A DNA stretch of 5,922 nucleotides from the NCBI GenBank assembly GCA_011524575.1, contig WTKB01000253.1:1-5922 (forward strand), in the 5' to 3' direction. Source of the stretch: Aquimarina sp. (GTDB lineage: Bacteria > Bacteroidota > Bacteroidia > Flavobacteriales > Flavobacteriaceae). This document shows positions 1 through 5,922 of this stretch, in pieces. Below the pieces are notes generated by a model, which worked only from the letters and a program-made list of their open reading frames with translations, did no database searches and was not told where the DNA came from. A program made the position numbers and the translations under genes. Numbering within the stretch: position 1 is the stretch's first letter; each line of letters opens with the position of its first letter.

Positions 1-107
1 GTTTACTTTTAAATGATGCGTATATCGAGATATATAAATCTTTTTAAAGTGACCCGAGTTCTTAAAGTTTTGAATTACAGGAAGTAGTACCTTTAAACAA
101 GCTCTTA
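1..107 (+). repeat. Dispersed intergenic repeat, full-length copy A
   Basis: This stretch aligns without gaps to the reverse complement of 1194-1300; I count 78 identical bases of 107. Its 3' part holds the core GAATTACAGGAAGTAGT (72-88) and the end TTTAAACAAGCTCTTA (92-107), which recur at 1354-1387 and 5848-5863. The left side (56-70) looks like a decayed version of the inverted arm that is perfect at 1338-1352. It lies immediately downstream of the NifU-family gene on that gene's strand. No reading frame was seen in it. It could be a non-autonomous (MITE- or REP-like) element; the left boundary may extend beyond the window. Confidence 0.8.
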
Positions 108-126
108 AATAAATTCTTAAAATAGT

Positions 127-1104
127 CTACCCATTAAATGCCTCTACTTCAGAAATTTTTCCTGGTAGCATTTCTTTAAGCATGGTTTCAATACCATTTT
201 TTAACGTTTGTGTTGAGGAAGGACATCCGCTACAAGCACCTTGTAAAATCACTAATACTTTTTTTGTCTCAGGATCATAGCTTTTAAATAAGATATTACC
301 TCCATCACTAGCTACAGCAGGTTTTATATATTCGTCGAGTATTGATATAATTTGTTGAGAAGTATAATCAAGTTCTTTTTGAGGAATTTCTTCTTGTTGC
401 TGCTGTTGAGATAAAGTTGACGCTTCTTGATTTAAACTTGTTGTGTTTTGAGAATGTGCATCTGTAGTTTTAGCTTGAAAAGTTTCAGAAGTCACTATTT
501 CTTTTCCTTGCTCAAGGTATGATTTTATAAATTCTCGAAGCTCATTGGTTACTTCAGACCAATCCGATAAAGAGCTAGTTTTGGTAATCGAGATGTAATT
601 ATTATCTAAAAATAATTGTTTTACAAAAGGAAAGGCAAACAATTCTTTTACTAATGGAGCTGCAGAAACATCTGCACCTTCTTTAAATTCGATAGATTCA
701 AGTACAATTTTTCGATTAACAACAAATTTGAGTACTTCAGGATTTGGGGTGCTTTCTGCATATACTGTAATAGGGATTTTTTTAGTTGTAGTCTCTTCTT
801 TAGTTTTTTCTAATAGTACAATTGGATCACCAGAGTTTAAATATGAACTGATTTTTTCAGCTACTTGATCCTGTACTTCTTCCCATGTAACAATGTCGTA
901 TTTATTAATTGCAACGAAATTCTGAGAAATAAAGATTTGTTTTACAAAAGGAAAATGAAAAAGTGCAGTGGCAAGAGGTGATGATTTTGCTTCCTCAATA
1001 TTATTAAACTCATAATTGGTATGAGGGGTTAAAAATTGATTAGTTTCAAATTTAATAATACTCTCTCTTGAGGTTGGAACAATAGTTATTGTATGTGGTT
1101 TCAT
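127..1104 (-). CDS. NifU-family Fe-S cluster scaffold/carrier protein with duplicated Nfu N domain
   Basis: The 325-residue product is a cytoplasmic NifU-family protein, expected to carry or assemble Fe-S clusters and pass them to apoproteins. Residues about 3-100 and 111-207 are two copies of the Nfu/NifU N-terminal domain. The duplication is visible in the shared FPFVKQ (51-56 and 158-163) and in the motif AESTPNP (116-122) of the second copy. A polar linker with a Gln run (233-237) leads to the C-terminal NifU domain (about 245-325), which has PAVASDGGN (262-270) and the cluster-binding CxxC as C291-S-G-C294 in GACSGCPSS. The cysteine pair is intact, and in this family it usually binds a 4Fe-4S cluster across a dimer. 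The ATG at 1104 is chosen because the first Nfu N domain begins right after it. The gene is alone on its strand. The family assignment is firm; the client proteins are unknown. It is flanked by inverted repeat copies at 1-107 and 1194-1300. Confidence 0.95.
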   Translation of the reverse strand: MKPHTITIVPTSRESIIKFETNQFLTPHTNYEFNNIEEAKSSPLATALFHFPFVKQIFISQNFVAINKYDIVTWEEVQDQVAEKISSYLNSGDPIVLLEKTKEETTTKKIPITVYAESTPNPEVLKFVVNRKIVLESIEFKEGADVSAAPLVKELFAFPFVKQLFLDNNYISITKTSSLSDWSEVTNELREFIKSYLEQGKEIVTSETFQAKTTDAHSQNTTSLNQEASTLSQQQQQEEIPQKELDYTSQQIISILDEYIKPAVASDGGNILFKSYDPETKKVLVILQGACSGCPSSTQTLKNGIETMLKEMLPGKISEVEAFNG

Positions 1105-1123
1105 TTTCGTGTTTTATAAAAGA

Positions 1124-1131
1124 CAAAAATA
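1124..1131 (-). promoter_or_regulatory. Possible -7 box of the NifU-family gene
   Basis: On the minus strand these bases read TATTTTTG, which fits the Bacteroidota -7 consensus TAnnTTTG, about 20 bp before the start codon. No TTG was found at the usual 17-23 bp distance upstream, so this is only a weak candidate in AT-rich DNA. Confidence 0.3.
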
Positions 1132-1193
1132 CAAATAACCTATAAAATTAGTTGAATTCGGATAATAATTTCGTGTAAATATTTTATGCCAAT

Positions 1194-1300
1194 TAATAGG
1201 ATGTTTAAATGTCTTATTTGTTGTAGTTCAAAATGTTATAAACTTGTTTTACTTTAAAATAACTTACATATTCAGATATGCATATCATTTAAAAGTAATC
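1194..1300 (-). repeat. Dispersed intergenic repeat, full-length copy B in inverted orientation
   Basis: Read on the minus strand, this is a diverged, ungapped counterpart of 1-107. The best stretch is TTACTTTTAAATGAT, identical over 15 bases (minus strand 1298-1284 against 3-17). Further conserved blocks are TTTTAAAGT, TTTTGAA and TTTAAACA, in the same order and spacing. It lies upstream of the NifU-family gene, beyond its probable promoter, and faces copy A across that gene. At about 73% identity it is an old copy. No coding potential was seen. Confidence 0.75.
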
Positions 1301-1337
1301 AGGAGGTATTATAATTATTTTAACTGGTTTTTTTTTT

Positions 1338-1387
1338 AGAGCTTGTTTAAACAGAATTACAGGAAGTAGTGAGTTTAAACAAGCTCT
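1338..1387 (+). repeat. Palindromic 50-bp form of the dispersed repeat
   Basis: A perfect 15-bp inverted repeat, AGAGCTTGTTTAAAC (1338-1352) and GTTTAAACAAGCTCT (1373-1387), encloses a 20-nt loop (1353-1372). The loop contains GAATTACAGGAAGTAGT, identical over 17 bases to copy A. A run of T precedes the hairpin on the plus strand, but no T-run follows it on either strand, so it does not look like an intrinsic terminator. Weaker outer symmetry is present (AAAAGTA and AGGAG at 1291-1305 against CTCCT and TACTTTT at 1420-1437). The perfect arms suggest a recent insertion or selection on the hairpin. Confidence 0.85.
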
Positions 1388-1723
1388 GAAGTAATCTAAA
1401 ATTAAAAACCTGAATATAACTCCTAAGGAATACTTTTATAGAGTTACTTAATACGTACAAAAGCTTTTTATTAGATGTTTTTATTGACTATACGATGTAC
1501 TTAAAAAGTTATATCATTGGTAATAATCGATAAAATACAGTAATTAGAGTATTTGTGTTCTTTAAAATGATATTTTTGTACTACAAAATACTTATTTTTG
1601 TCTTTTTATATATTTGATAGATTCTTTGTAAGTACATGTCTAAATTACCTGTTCTTATGAAAAGGATTATCATCTATATTCTCTTTATATGTAATCAATA
1701 GTTAATTTATAATTTTTTATCCA
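1388..1723. other. AT-rich leader region of the DUF3500 gene, no recognised gene
   Basis: This 336-bp stretch before the DUF3500 start is very AT-rich and holds no convincing gene. Only short frames occur, such as a 16-codon one at 1567-1617 and a 21-codon one at 1636-1701. Matches to the -7 consensus TAnnTTTG occur at 1571-1578, 1593-1600 and 1609-1616, so the promoter of the downstream gene probably lies here. None has a TTG at the ideal distance, so I cannot choose between them. There is no Shine-Dalgarno sequence before the ATG at 1724, only A/T-rich leader, as is normal in Bacteroidota. Confidence 0.4.
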
Positions 1724-3043
1724 ATGATTAAAAAAAATCAATTTTTAAGTTGTTTAGCTACAGGTTTGTTGTTATGTAATGTTTCTTGTGATGACGAGAT
1801 GTCAAGTTCTACTACACCTACAGATTCTTCCTCTACCTCTTCATGTGAAACAGAAGGTGTAGCATCTCAATCTTCAGACACAGAAATCGAGGCTTTACGT
1901 ACAGCAATGGTGGCATTTAGAGCGTCATTATCAAGTACTTTATTAGAGCAAGCTTCTAATTGTTTAGATGACGAGCGTTTTACTACATGGACAAACACTC
2001 CTAACACAGAAGGAACGTTAAGAGATGGTATTACTTACGGAGATTTATCAGAGGCTCAACTTACAGCATTCAAAGAAATTTTAGCAATGTTTTTAAGTAC
2101 AGATGGTTATGAGAAAGTGAAGTTAATCACAGAAGAAGCTGAAGGTTTATTATCAAATGTAGATGTTCCTTTCGATTCTTGGAATCCAGATTATTATTCT
2201 ATTGATATGTTTGGAGATCCTGCAACAGATGGTTCATGGGGATTCCAATTAGATGGTCACCACTGTGCTATTAACTTTCTTGTGAATGGAGATACAGTTT
2301 CTATGGTACCTGCATTTATTGGAGGTGAGCCAGCTGAATGGAATGATGCACTTTATCAGGAGAATGGTATTGGACAAGGTTACGACTACAATATTTTTAG
2401 TGCTGAAAAGGAAGCGGTTATTGCATTGTATGATGGAATGTCTGAATCTGAATTAGATGCTTCTTCATCAAGTACTGATGCAGCTTATGCTCTTGTGGTT
2501 GGGCCACCGAGTGAAGGAGACCAAGATGCTTACGGTGAGGATTATGATTACTCATCTTTTACAACAGGTTTGCAATATTCTGCAATGTCGGCTGCTTCAC
2601 AAGCAAATTTAGAGACTTTAATGAAAGAGCACGTGTATAATTTAGCAGATTCTTTTGCAGATGCATGGTGGGAAGATATTGAAGCAAATATTAGTGATAC
2701 CTACTTTAAAATTATATTAGTTGATGGAGAAGCACCAAGTACAGAGTCTCAGTTCTACTATAGAATTTACAATCCGTATTTATGGGTTGAATTTAATTTA
2801 GAGGATTCGACTGGTGCAAATGCAGAAACAATAGATAGTTGGAATCATGCACACTCTATTACAAGAATTCCTAACAATCCTACTGAAAACGAAGCTGGAG
2901 GAGATTATGGAACTTTTGCAATGATGCTTAACCAGAGTGGACCAAAAACTTTATTTGAGCACTATGCAATGAGTGATCATCACAATGCTTCTGCATTAAA
3001 GTTTGACTACAAAGTAAAAGCATCACATATTCATACGCACTAG
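1724..3043 (+). CDS. DUF3500-family secreted lipoprotein
   Basis: The 439-residue product starts with a lipoprotein signal peptide: Lys3-Lys4, a hydrophobic stretch to about residue 20, and Cys22 as the probable lipidated residue in NVSC. Asn at -3 makes the lipobox atypical. The next residues, DDE, fit the acidic export signal that sends Bacteroidota lipoproteins to the cell surface. A Ser/Thr-rich linker (about 27-41) follows. The rest resembles the DUF3500 family (PF12006), recognised by WGFQLDGHH (172-180), the FYYRIYNP segment (344-351), HAHS (375-378), a Gly-Asp-Tyr-Gly (393-396), and HY plus DHH near 412-420. The tail ends in HIHTH. The biochemical function of the family is not known to me. 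The clustered histidines would suit metal binding, which is inference. Tandem TAG stops end the gene, and a 52-bp palindrome follows 25 bp later. The family call rests on motif memory. Confidence 0.85.
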   Translation: MIKKNQFLSCLATGLLLCNVSCDDEMSSSTTPTDSSSTSSCETEGVASQSSDTEIEALRTAMVAFRASLSSTLLEQASNCLDDERFTTWTNTPNTEGTLRDGITYGDLSEAQLTAFKEILAMFLSTDGYEKVKLITEEAEGLLSNVDVPFDSWNPDYYSIDMFGDPATDGSWGFQLDGHHCAINFLVNGDTVSMVPAFIGGEPAEWNDALYQENGIGQGYDYNIFSAEKEAVIALYDGMSESELDASSSSTDAAYALVVGPPSEGDQDAYGEDYDYSSFTTGLQYSAMSAASQANLETLMKEHVYNLADSFADAWWEDIEANISDTYFKIILVDGEAPSTESQFYYRIYNPYLWVEFNLEDSTGANAETIDSWNHAHSITRIPNNPTENEAGGDYGTFAMMLNQSGPKTLFEHYAMSDHHNASALKFDYKVKASHIHTH

Positions 3044-3068
3044 TAGTTAAATACTAAGGAGTAGTTTA

Positions 3069-3120
3069 ATAGAAGCCTATTTTTTTTAGATAAATTTATC
3101 TAAAAAAAATAGGCTTCTAT
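3069..3120. terminator. Perfect 52-bp palindrome, probable transcription terminator
   Basis: Two 26-base arms (3069-3094 and 3095-3120) are exact reverse complements with no loop between them. AGAAGCCTA and TAGGCTTCT form the GC-richer base of the stem, and A8/T8 runs lie within it. It begins 25 bp after the DUF3500 stop codon. The symmetry would let it act on both strands. The T-run lies inside the stem and only ATATTT follows, so it is not a textbook intrinsic terminator. A palindromic mobile repeat or a protein site is an alternative. Confidence 0.7.
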
Positions 3121-3202
3121 ATTTAAAAAAAAATGATTTACACCAATTCTTTCTTAAAATTACTGTAAAATAAATTAGAGGTTTTTTCGTTATATGCATT
3201 AG

Positions 3203-3238
3203 AAAAATCAAGCATAGCCTTAGCTATGGTTTATTTTT
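3203..3238. repeat. Imperfect palindrome with a 4-nt loop
   Basis: Arms 3203-3218 and 3223-3238 pair at 14 of 16 positions around the loop CTTA. The inner stem CATAGC/GCTATG (3213-3218 and 3223-3228) is perfect. Weaker symmetry appears to continue outward over roughly 3180-3265. The sequence is unrelated to the repeat family at 1-107. A folded intergenic element or RNA hairpin is likely; its role is unknown. Confidence 0.65.
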
Positions 3239-3302
3239 GTAATAAAGTAGAAAGTAAAAAGGGAATGATTTATTATGTTTATTTTGAGTGAGAATTAGTA
3301 TT

Positions 3303-3378
3303 AGAACTTGTTTAAACTATATACAAACTGCAAAGTAAAAGTTTAAGGTTTTGAATAACAGTTAGCATTGCTTTTAAA
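3303..3378 (+). repeat. Dispersed intergenic repeat, diverged copy C
   Basis: The left arm AGAACTTGTTTAAAC (3303-3317) matches the arm at 1338-1352 at 14 of 15 bases. The core at 3349-3378 matches copy A (68-97) at about 22 of 30 bases, including TTTTGAAT, ACAG and TTTAAA. The right arm has decayed, and about 30 bp separate arm and core. Its right end overlaps the left arm of the inverted repeat that starts at 3371. Confidence 0.6.
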
Positions 3379-3525
3379 TGTAGGGCAAACGAACGAAATT
3401 TGTTAATGCTTTATTTTTAGTGTTTTGAGTAAATCATTTTTTAGACTTTTAGATTTGCAAGCCATTGACTACAAAGTATCATTTTTTCAAAAATAAATTT
3501 TATGCGTTTGCTCTATTTTAAATAG
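3371..3525. repeat. Large imperfect inverted repeat upstream of the receptor gene
   Basis: The reverse complement of 3371-3404 aligns to 3492-3525 without gaps at about 26 of 34 bases. Its centre is GGGCAAACG (3383-3391) against CGTTTGCTC (3505-3513). The 87 bp between the arms contain a promoter-like sequence (3424-3457). The arrangement resembles a small non-autonomous element with terminal inverted repeats, but no target duplication was identified and the arms are AT-rich outside the centre. Confidence 0.5.
3424..3457 (+). promoter_or_regulatory. Promoter-like sequence inside the inverted repeat
   Basis: TTTG (3424-3427) and TAGATTTG (3450-3457) match the Bacteroidota -33 and -7 elements with a 22-bp spacer. 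If used, transcription would start near 3463-3465, about 145 bp before the receptor start, and read through the right arm of the 3371-3525 inverted repeat. It is nearly the same as the promoter at 3552-3583, so it may be an upstream duplicate. Confidence 0.5.
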
Positions 3526-3551
3526 GCTTTTGTAGCAATTTTAAAGATCAA

Positions 3552-3583
3552 TTGGTATTTTCATTTTTTTGTTTTTAGATTTG
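3552..3583 (+). promoter_or_regulatory. Probable promoter of the TonB-dependent receptor gene
   Basis: TTG (3552-3554) and TAGATTTG (3576-3583) fit the Bacteroidota -33 and -7 elements with a 21-bp spacer. A start near 3589-3590 would give a leader of only about 20 nt before the ATG at 3608, leaving no room for a riboswitch. This is the best-formed promoter in the window and indicates that the receptor can be transcribed independently of the DUF3500 gene. Confidence 0.7.
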
Positions 3584-3607
3584 TACGTTATCATTTTTTA
3601 GTTTTAT

Positions 3608-5806
3608 ATGAAAAAAAATATACTAAGAGTTTTTTTTATTTTTTTTACAAGCCTTATTTATTCCCAAAATTCTTTAGAAGGAGTTGTTCTCAATTTATTT
3701 AACCAACCCATAGATAAAGTAAGTATCTTAAATAAAAATACCCAAGAAAGCACTTATTCCAATAAAGAGGGTGTGTTTAAACTTTCCAAGGTTTCAAAGG
3801 GAGATTCTCTTGAATTTCATCATGTGAGTTATCAAACTCAAATAGAAGTTTTAAAAAAAACGATGGCTAGTTTAAGAATAACTATGTCAGATCAAACAGT
3901 TAGTTTGGAAGAAGTTTTAATTACTCCCAAAATTAATGCACTTCAAGTATTTGCAGATGTTGATCTGCAAGCACAACCTGTAAATTCTTCACAAGAAGTT
4001 TTGAGAAAAGTACCTGGTTTATTTATTGGGCAGCACGCAGGAGGAGGTAAGGCAGAGCAAATTTTTCTTAGAGGATTTGATATTGATCATGGTACAGATA
4101 TAGCTTTAACTGTAGATGGGCTTCCTGTAAATATGGTTTCACATGCTCATGGTCAGGGATATGCCGATTTACATTTTGTTATTCCAGAAACATTAAACAA
4201 AATTGATTTTGCAAAAGGTCCTTATACGCAGGATAAAGGGAATTTTTCTACCGCAGGATACGTAGATTTTAAAACCAAAGAGCATATAGATCATAACCTT
4301 TTACAATTAGAAGCAGGTCAATTTGATACTTTTCGTTTACTAGGAATGTTTAATTTAGTAAATGACACCAAACATAATGCGTATATCGCTACAGAGTTTT
4401 TAAGTTCTGATGGGGCTTTTGAAAGTCCTCAGAATTTCAGTCGTACAAATCTTTTTGGAAAATATACAGGGAGGCTTTCTTCTACGGATAAAGTAAGTGT
4501 GATGTTATCTTATTTTACCAGTAAGTGGGATGCATCTGGTCAGATTCCCGAGCGTGCCGTTGCTAACGGAAGTATTTCAAGGTTTGGGGCTATTGATGAT
4601 ACAGAAGGTGGAAATACTTCTAGAACCAACCTTGTAGTTCATCATGATAAAAAGTTAGCTAACGATTCTTCATTGAAAACCGATGTATATATCAGTAATT
4701 ATGATTTTGAATTATATTCTAATTTTACCTTTTTCTTAGATGATCCTGTAAATGCAGATCAAATTCGACAAAAGGAAAATCGAAGTATTTATGGTATCCA
4801 TACTACTTATAACAGGCCGTTTTCAACGGAAAAAATTAAGGGAGATTGGCAAGCAGGTTTGAGTTTACGTAATGATCAAAGTAATGATAACGAACTTTCC
4901 CATACTGCTAACAGACAGCAAACTTTACAAAATATACAATTAGGGGCTATTAATGAAACCAATTTAGGAGTCTATTTCGGAACTAATTTGATTTTTGATA
5001 AATGGACTTTGAACCCTTCTATTAGATTGGATTATTTTGATTTTCAATATTATGATCAGTTAGCTGATTCTTATCGTACGCTTTCAGAAAATAAAGCTAT
5101 TGTAAGTCCTAAATTTAATATTTTATATAATCCTAATAACGAGTTACAGCTCTATTTTAAATCAGGAAAAAGTTTCCATTCCAATGATTCTAGAGTAGCT
5201 ACTACGCAATCCAATCAAGAAACTTTACCTGCTGCCTATGGTTTTGATTTAGGGTATATCTGGAAACCTACTTCTAAGGTTTTATTAAATATGGCGTACT
5301 GGTATTTGTATCTAGAACAAGAATTTGTCTATGTAGGTGATGCAGGAATTGTAGAACCAAGTGGTAAAACAGGTCGTCAAGGTTTTGATCTAAGTTGTCG
5401 TTATCAACCTTTGTCTTGGTTATTTTGGAATCTAGATCTTAATTACACTCACGCCAGAGCTATAGATGAGCCAAGTGGTCAAGATTATATTCCTTTAGCT
5501 CCAGAATTTACATGGGTAAGTGGATTAAATATACTTTCAAAATCATCAAAATTTTACGGAGGAATCAACATGAGGCATTTAGGAGATAGAGCAGCTAATG
5601 AAGATAATTCTATAGTTGCAAAGGGCTATACAATCACAGATTTAAATGCAGGGTATAACTGGAAGCAAGTATCTCTTGGAATTGAGATAGAAAATCTTTT
5701 TAATACTTCATGGAATGAGACACAATTTGCTACAGAATCTAGATTAGAAACCGAAGCAGATGCTATAGAAGAAATTCATTTTACACCCGGTACACCTTTC
5801 TTTTAA
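3608..5806 (+). CDS. TonB-dependent outer-membrane receptor (C-terminal frameshift)
   Basis: The 732-residue product is an outer-membrane importer powered by TonB-ExbBD. A signal peptide covers residues 1-19 (basic KK, hydrophobic core, probable cut at IYS|QN). A CarboxypepD_reg-like domain spans about 22-95, as is common in Bacteroidota receptors. SLEEVLIT (99-106) looks like the TonB-box region. The plug domain lies at about 118-225 and includes EVLRKVPGLF (130-139), the LRGF and VDGLP motifs (154-157, 169-173) and a His-rich HAHGQGYADLHF (179-190). The beta-barrel fills about 226-732. The His-rich plug motif marks a receptor subgroup I have seen but cannot tie to a substrate; a metal or metal complex is a guess. 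The ATG at 3608 is set by the signal peptide and a good promoter just upstream. The frame ends at TPGTPFF, where receptors normally continue for one more strand ending in Phe; that strand is encoded in the -1 frame to 5832. Confidence 0.93.
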   Translation: MKKNILRVFFIFFTSLIYSQNSLEGVVLNLFNQPIDKVSILNKNTQESTYSNKEGVFKLSKVSKGDSLEFHHVSYQTQIEVLKKTMASLRITMSDQTVSLEEVLITPKINALQVFADVDLQAQPVNSSQEVLRKVPGLFIGQHAGGGKAEQIFLRGFDIDHGTDIALTVDGLPVNMVSHAHGQGYADLHFVIPETLNKIDFAKGPYTQDKGNFSTAGYVDFKTKEHIDHNLLQLEAGQFDTFRLLGMFNLVNDTKHNAYIATEFLSSDGAFESPQNFSRTNLFGKYTGRLSSTDKVSVMLSYFTSKWDASGQIPERAVANGSISRFGAIDDTEGGNTSRTNLVVHHDKKLANDSSLKTDVYISNYDFELYSNFTFFLDDPVNADQIRQKENRSIYGIHTTYNRPFSTEKIKGDWQAGLSLRNDQSNDNELSHTANRQQTLQNIQLGAINETNLGVYFGTNLIFDKWTLNPSIRLDYFDFQYYDQLADSYRTLSENKAIVSPKFNILYNPNNELQLYFKSGKSFHSNDSRVATTQSNQETLPAAYGFDLGYIWKPTSKVLLNMAYWYLYLEQEFVYVGDAGIVEPSGKTGRQGFDLSCRYQPLSWLFWNLDLNYTHARAIDEPSGQDYIPLAPEFTWVSGLNILSKSSKFYGGINMRHLGDRAANEDNSIVAKGYTITDLNAGYNWKQVSLGIEIENLFNTSWNETQFATESRLETEADAIEEIHFTPGTPFF

Positions 5807-5832
5807 AAGCTATACTTAAATATAAGTTTTAA
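5803..5832 (+). other. Out-of-frame last beta-strand of the receptor
   Basis: Right where the receptor frame meets TAA (5804-5806), the -1 frame reads LKAILKYKF followed by TAA (5830-5832). Hydrophobic residues alternate (L, A, L, Y, F), and the segment ends in Phe, as expected of the final strand and beta-signal of an outer-membrane barrel. Inserting one T in the T4 run at 5801-5804 would fuse it to PFF. The simplest reading is a one-base deletion or a sequencing error in the run; ribosomal frameshifting is a less likely alternative. Confidence 0.7.
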
Positions 5833-5863
5833 ATTGAAATAGATCCTTTTAAACAAGCTCTTA
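5824..5863 (+). repeat. Dispersed intergenic repeat, shortened copy D
   Basis: TTTAAACAAGCTCTTA (5848-5863) is identical to 92-107 over 16 bases. Upstream, AAGTTTT and AATT followed by a shortened TAG-ATCC segment parallel the core of copy A (65-91) with a few bases deleted. It begins inside the out-of-frame end of the receptor gene, so the repeat abuts or overlaps the last codons. Confidence 0.65.
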
Positions 5864-5922
5864 CCCATTAACTATAAAGACTCTTCAAATACATAAACTC
5901 TCTTTTAGTAAATTTCGTATAT

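Noticed and set aside
417..900. Internal DNA similarity within the NifU-family gene (FPFVKQ regions).
   Set aside because: It reflects the ordinary duplication of the Nfu N-terminal domain, not a mobile or regulatory repeat.
1338..1387. Hairpin considered as an intrinsic terminator.
   Set aside because: The T-run precedes the hairpin on the plus strand and reads as A-run after it on the minus strand, and no gene ends here.
1..1387. Repeats considered as a CRISPR array.
   Set aside because: The units are palindromic, of differing length and orientation, and separated by a gene, with no regular spacers or cas genes.
1567..1617. A 16-codon hydrophobic frame starting with ATG.
   Set aside because: Hydrophobic runs are expected from T-rich DNA, and it overlaps candidate -7 boxes.
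1636..1701. A 21-codon frame beginning MSKLPVLMKRIII, ending 22 bp before the DUF3500 start.
   Set aside because: It is short, lies in AT-rich DNA, has no motif or start signal, and nothing shows it is translated. A leader peptide or remnant of an older signal peptide cannot be excluded.
3502..3525. A 7-codon frame (MRLLYFK) downstream of the distal promoter, considered as an attenuator leader peptide.
   Set aside because: It is too short to judge, lies in an arm of the inverted repeat, and shows no repeated regulatory codon.
5868..5922. A minus-strand frame open from the window edge that ends with YLKSLYS and a stop.
   Set aside because: Only 17 codons are visible and one open frame of that length is expected by chance. 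It could be the end of a convergent gene, but there is no domain to support it.

Overview
The window looks like chromosomal DNA from a marine-type member of the Bacteroidota, most likely Flavobacteriaceae. The evidence is an AT-rich composition, a TonB-dependent receptor with an N-terminal carboxypeptidase-regulatory-like domain, a lipoprotein with acidic residues right after the lipidated cysteine, promoters of the TTG / TAnnTTTG type, and no Shine-Dalgarno sequences before the starts. Genus cannot be determined from what is visible.

Layout: three protein genes are separated by unusually repeat-rich spacers. (1) On the minus strand, 127-1104 encodes a NifU-family iron-sulfur cluster protein with two Nfu N-terminal domains and a CxxC-bearing NifU domain. 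(2) On the plus strand, 1724-3043 encodes a DUF3500-family lipoprotein of unknown function, rich in conserved histidines and followed by a perfect 52-bp palindrome. (3) On the plus strand, 3608-5806 encodes a TonB-dependent outer-membrane receptor with a good Bacteroidota promoter 25 bp upstream. Its reading frame stops just before the last beta-strand, but the missing strand and the terminal Phe are present in the -1 frame (up to 5832).

The non-coding DNA is the most unusual part. A dispersed repeat family occurs in every intergenic stretch. A 107-bp unit at 1-107 is matched ungapped (78 of 107 bases by my count) by an inverted copy at 1194-1300, so the NifU-family gene sits between inverted copies. 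A shorter palindromic form (perfect 15-bp arms around a 20-nt loop) lies at 1338-1387, and partial copies lie at 3303-3378 and 5824-5863. The spacer before the receptor gene also has a separate hairpin, a large imperfect inverted repeat (3371-3525) and two similar promoters in direct repeat.

The NifU-family gene is divergent from the rest and belongs to general Fe-S metabolism. The DUF3500 lipoprotein and the receptor are both envelope proteins on the same strand, but 564 bp, a palindrome and a dedicated promoter separate them, so they are probably separate transcription units. A shared substrate is possible but unproven. No defence system, CRISPR array, transposase, rRNA or tRNA was recognised.
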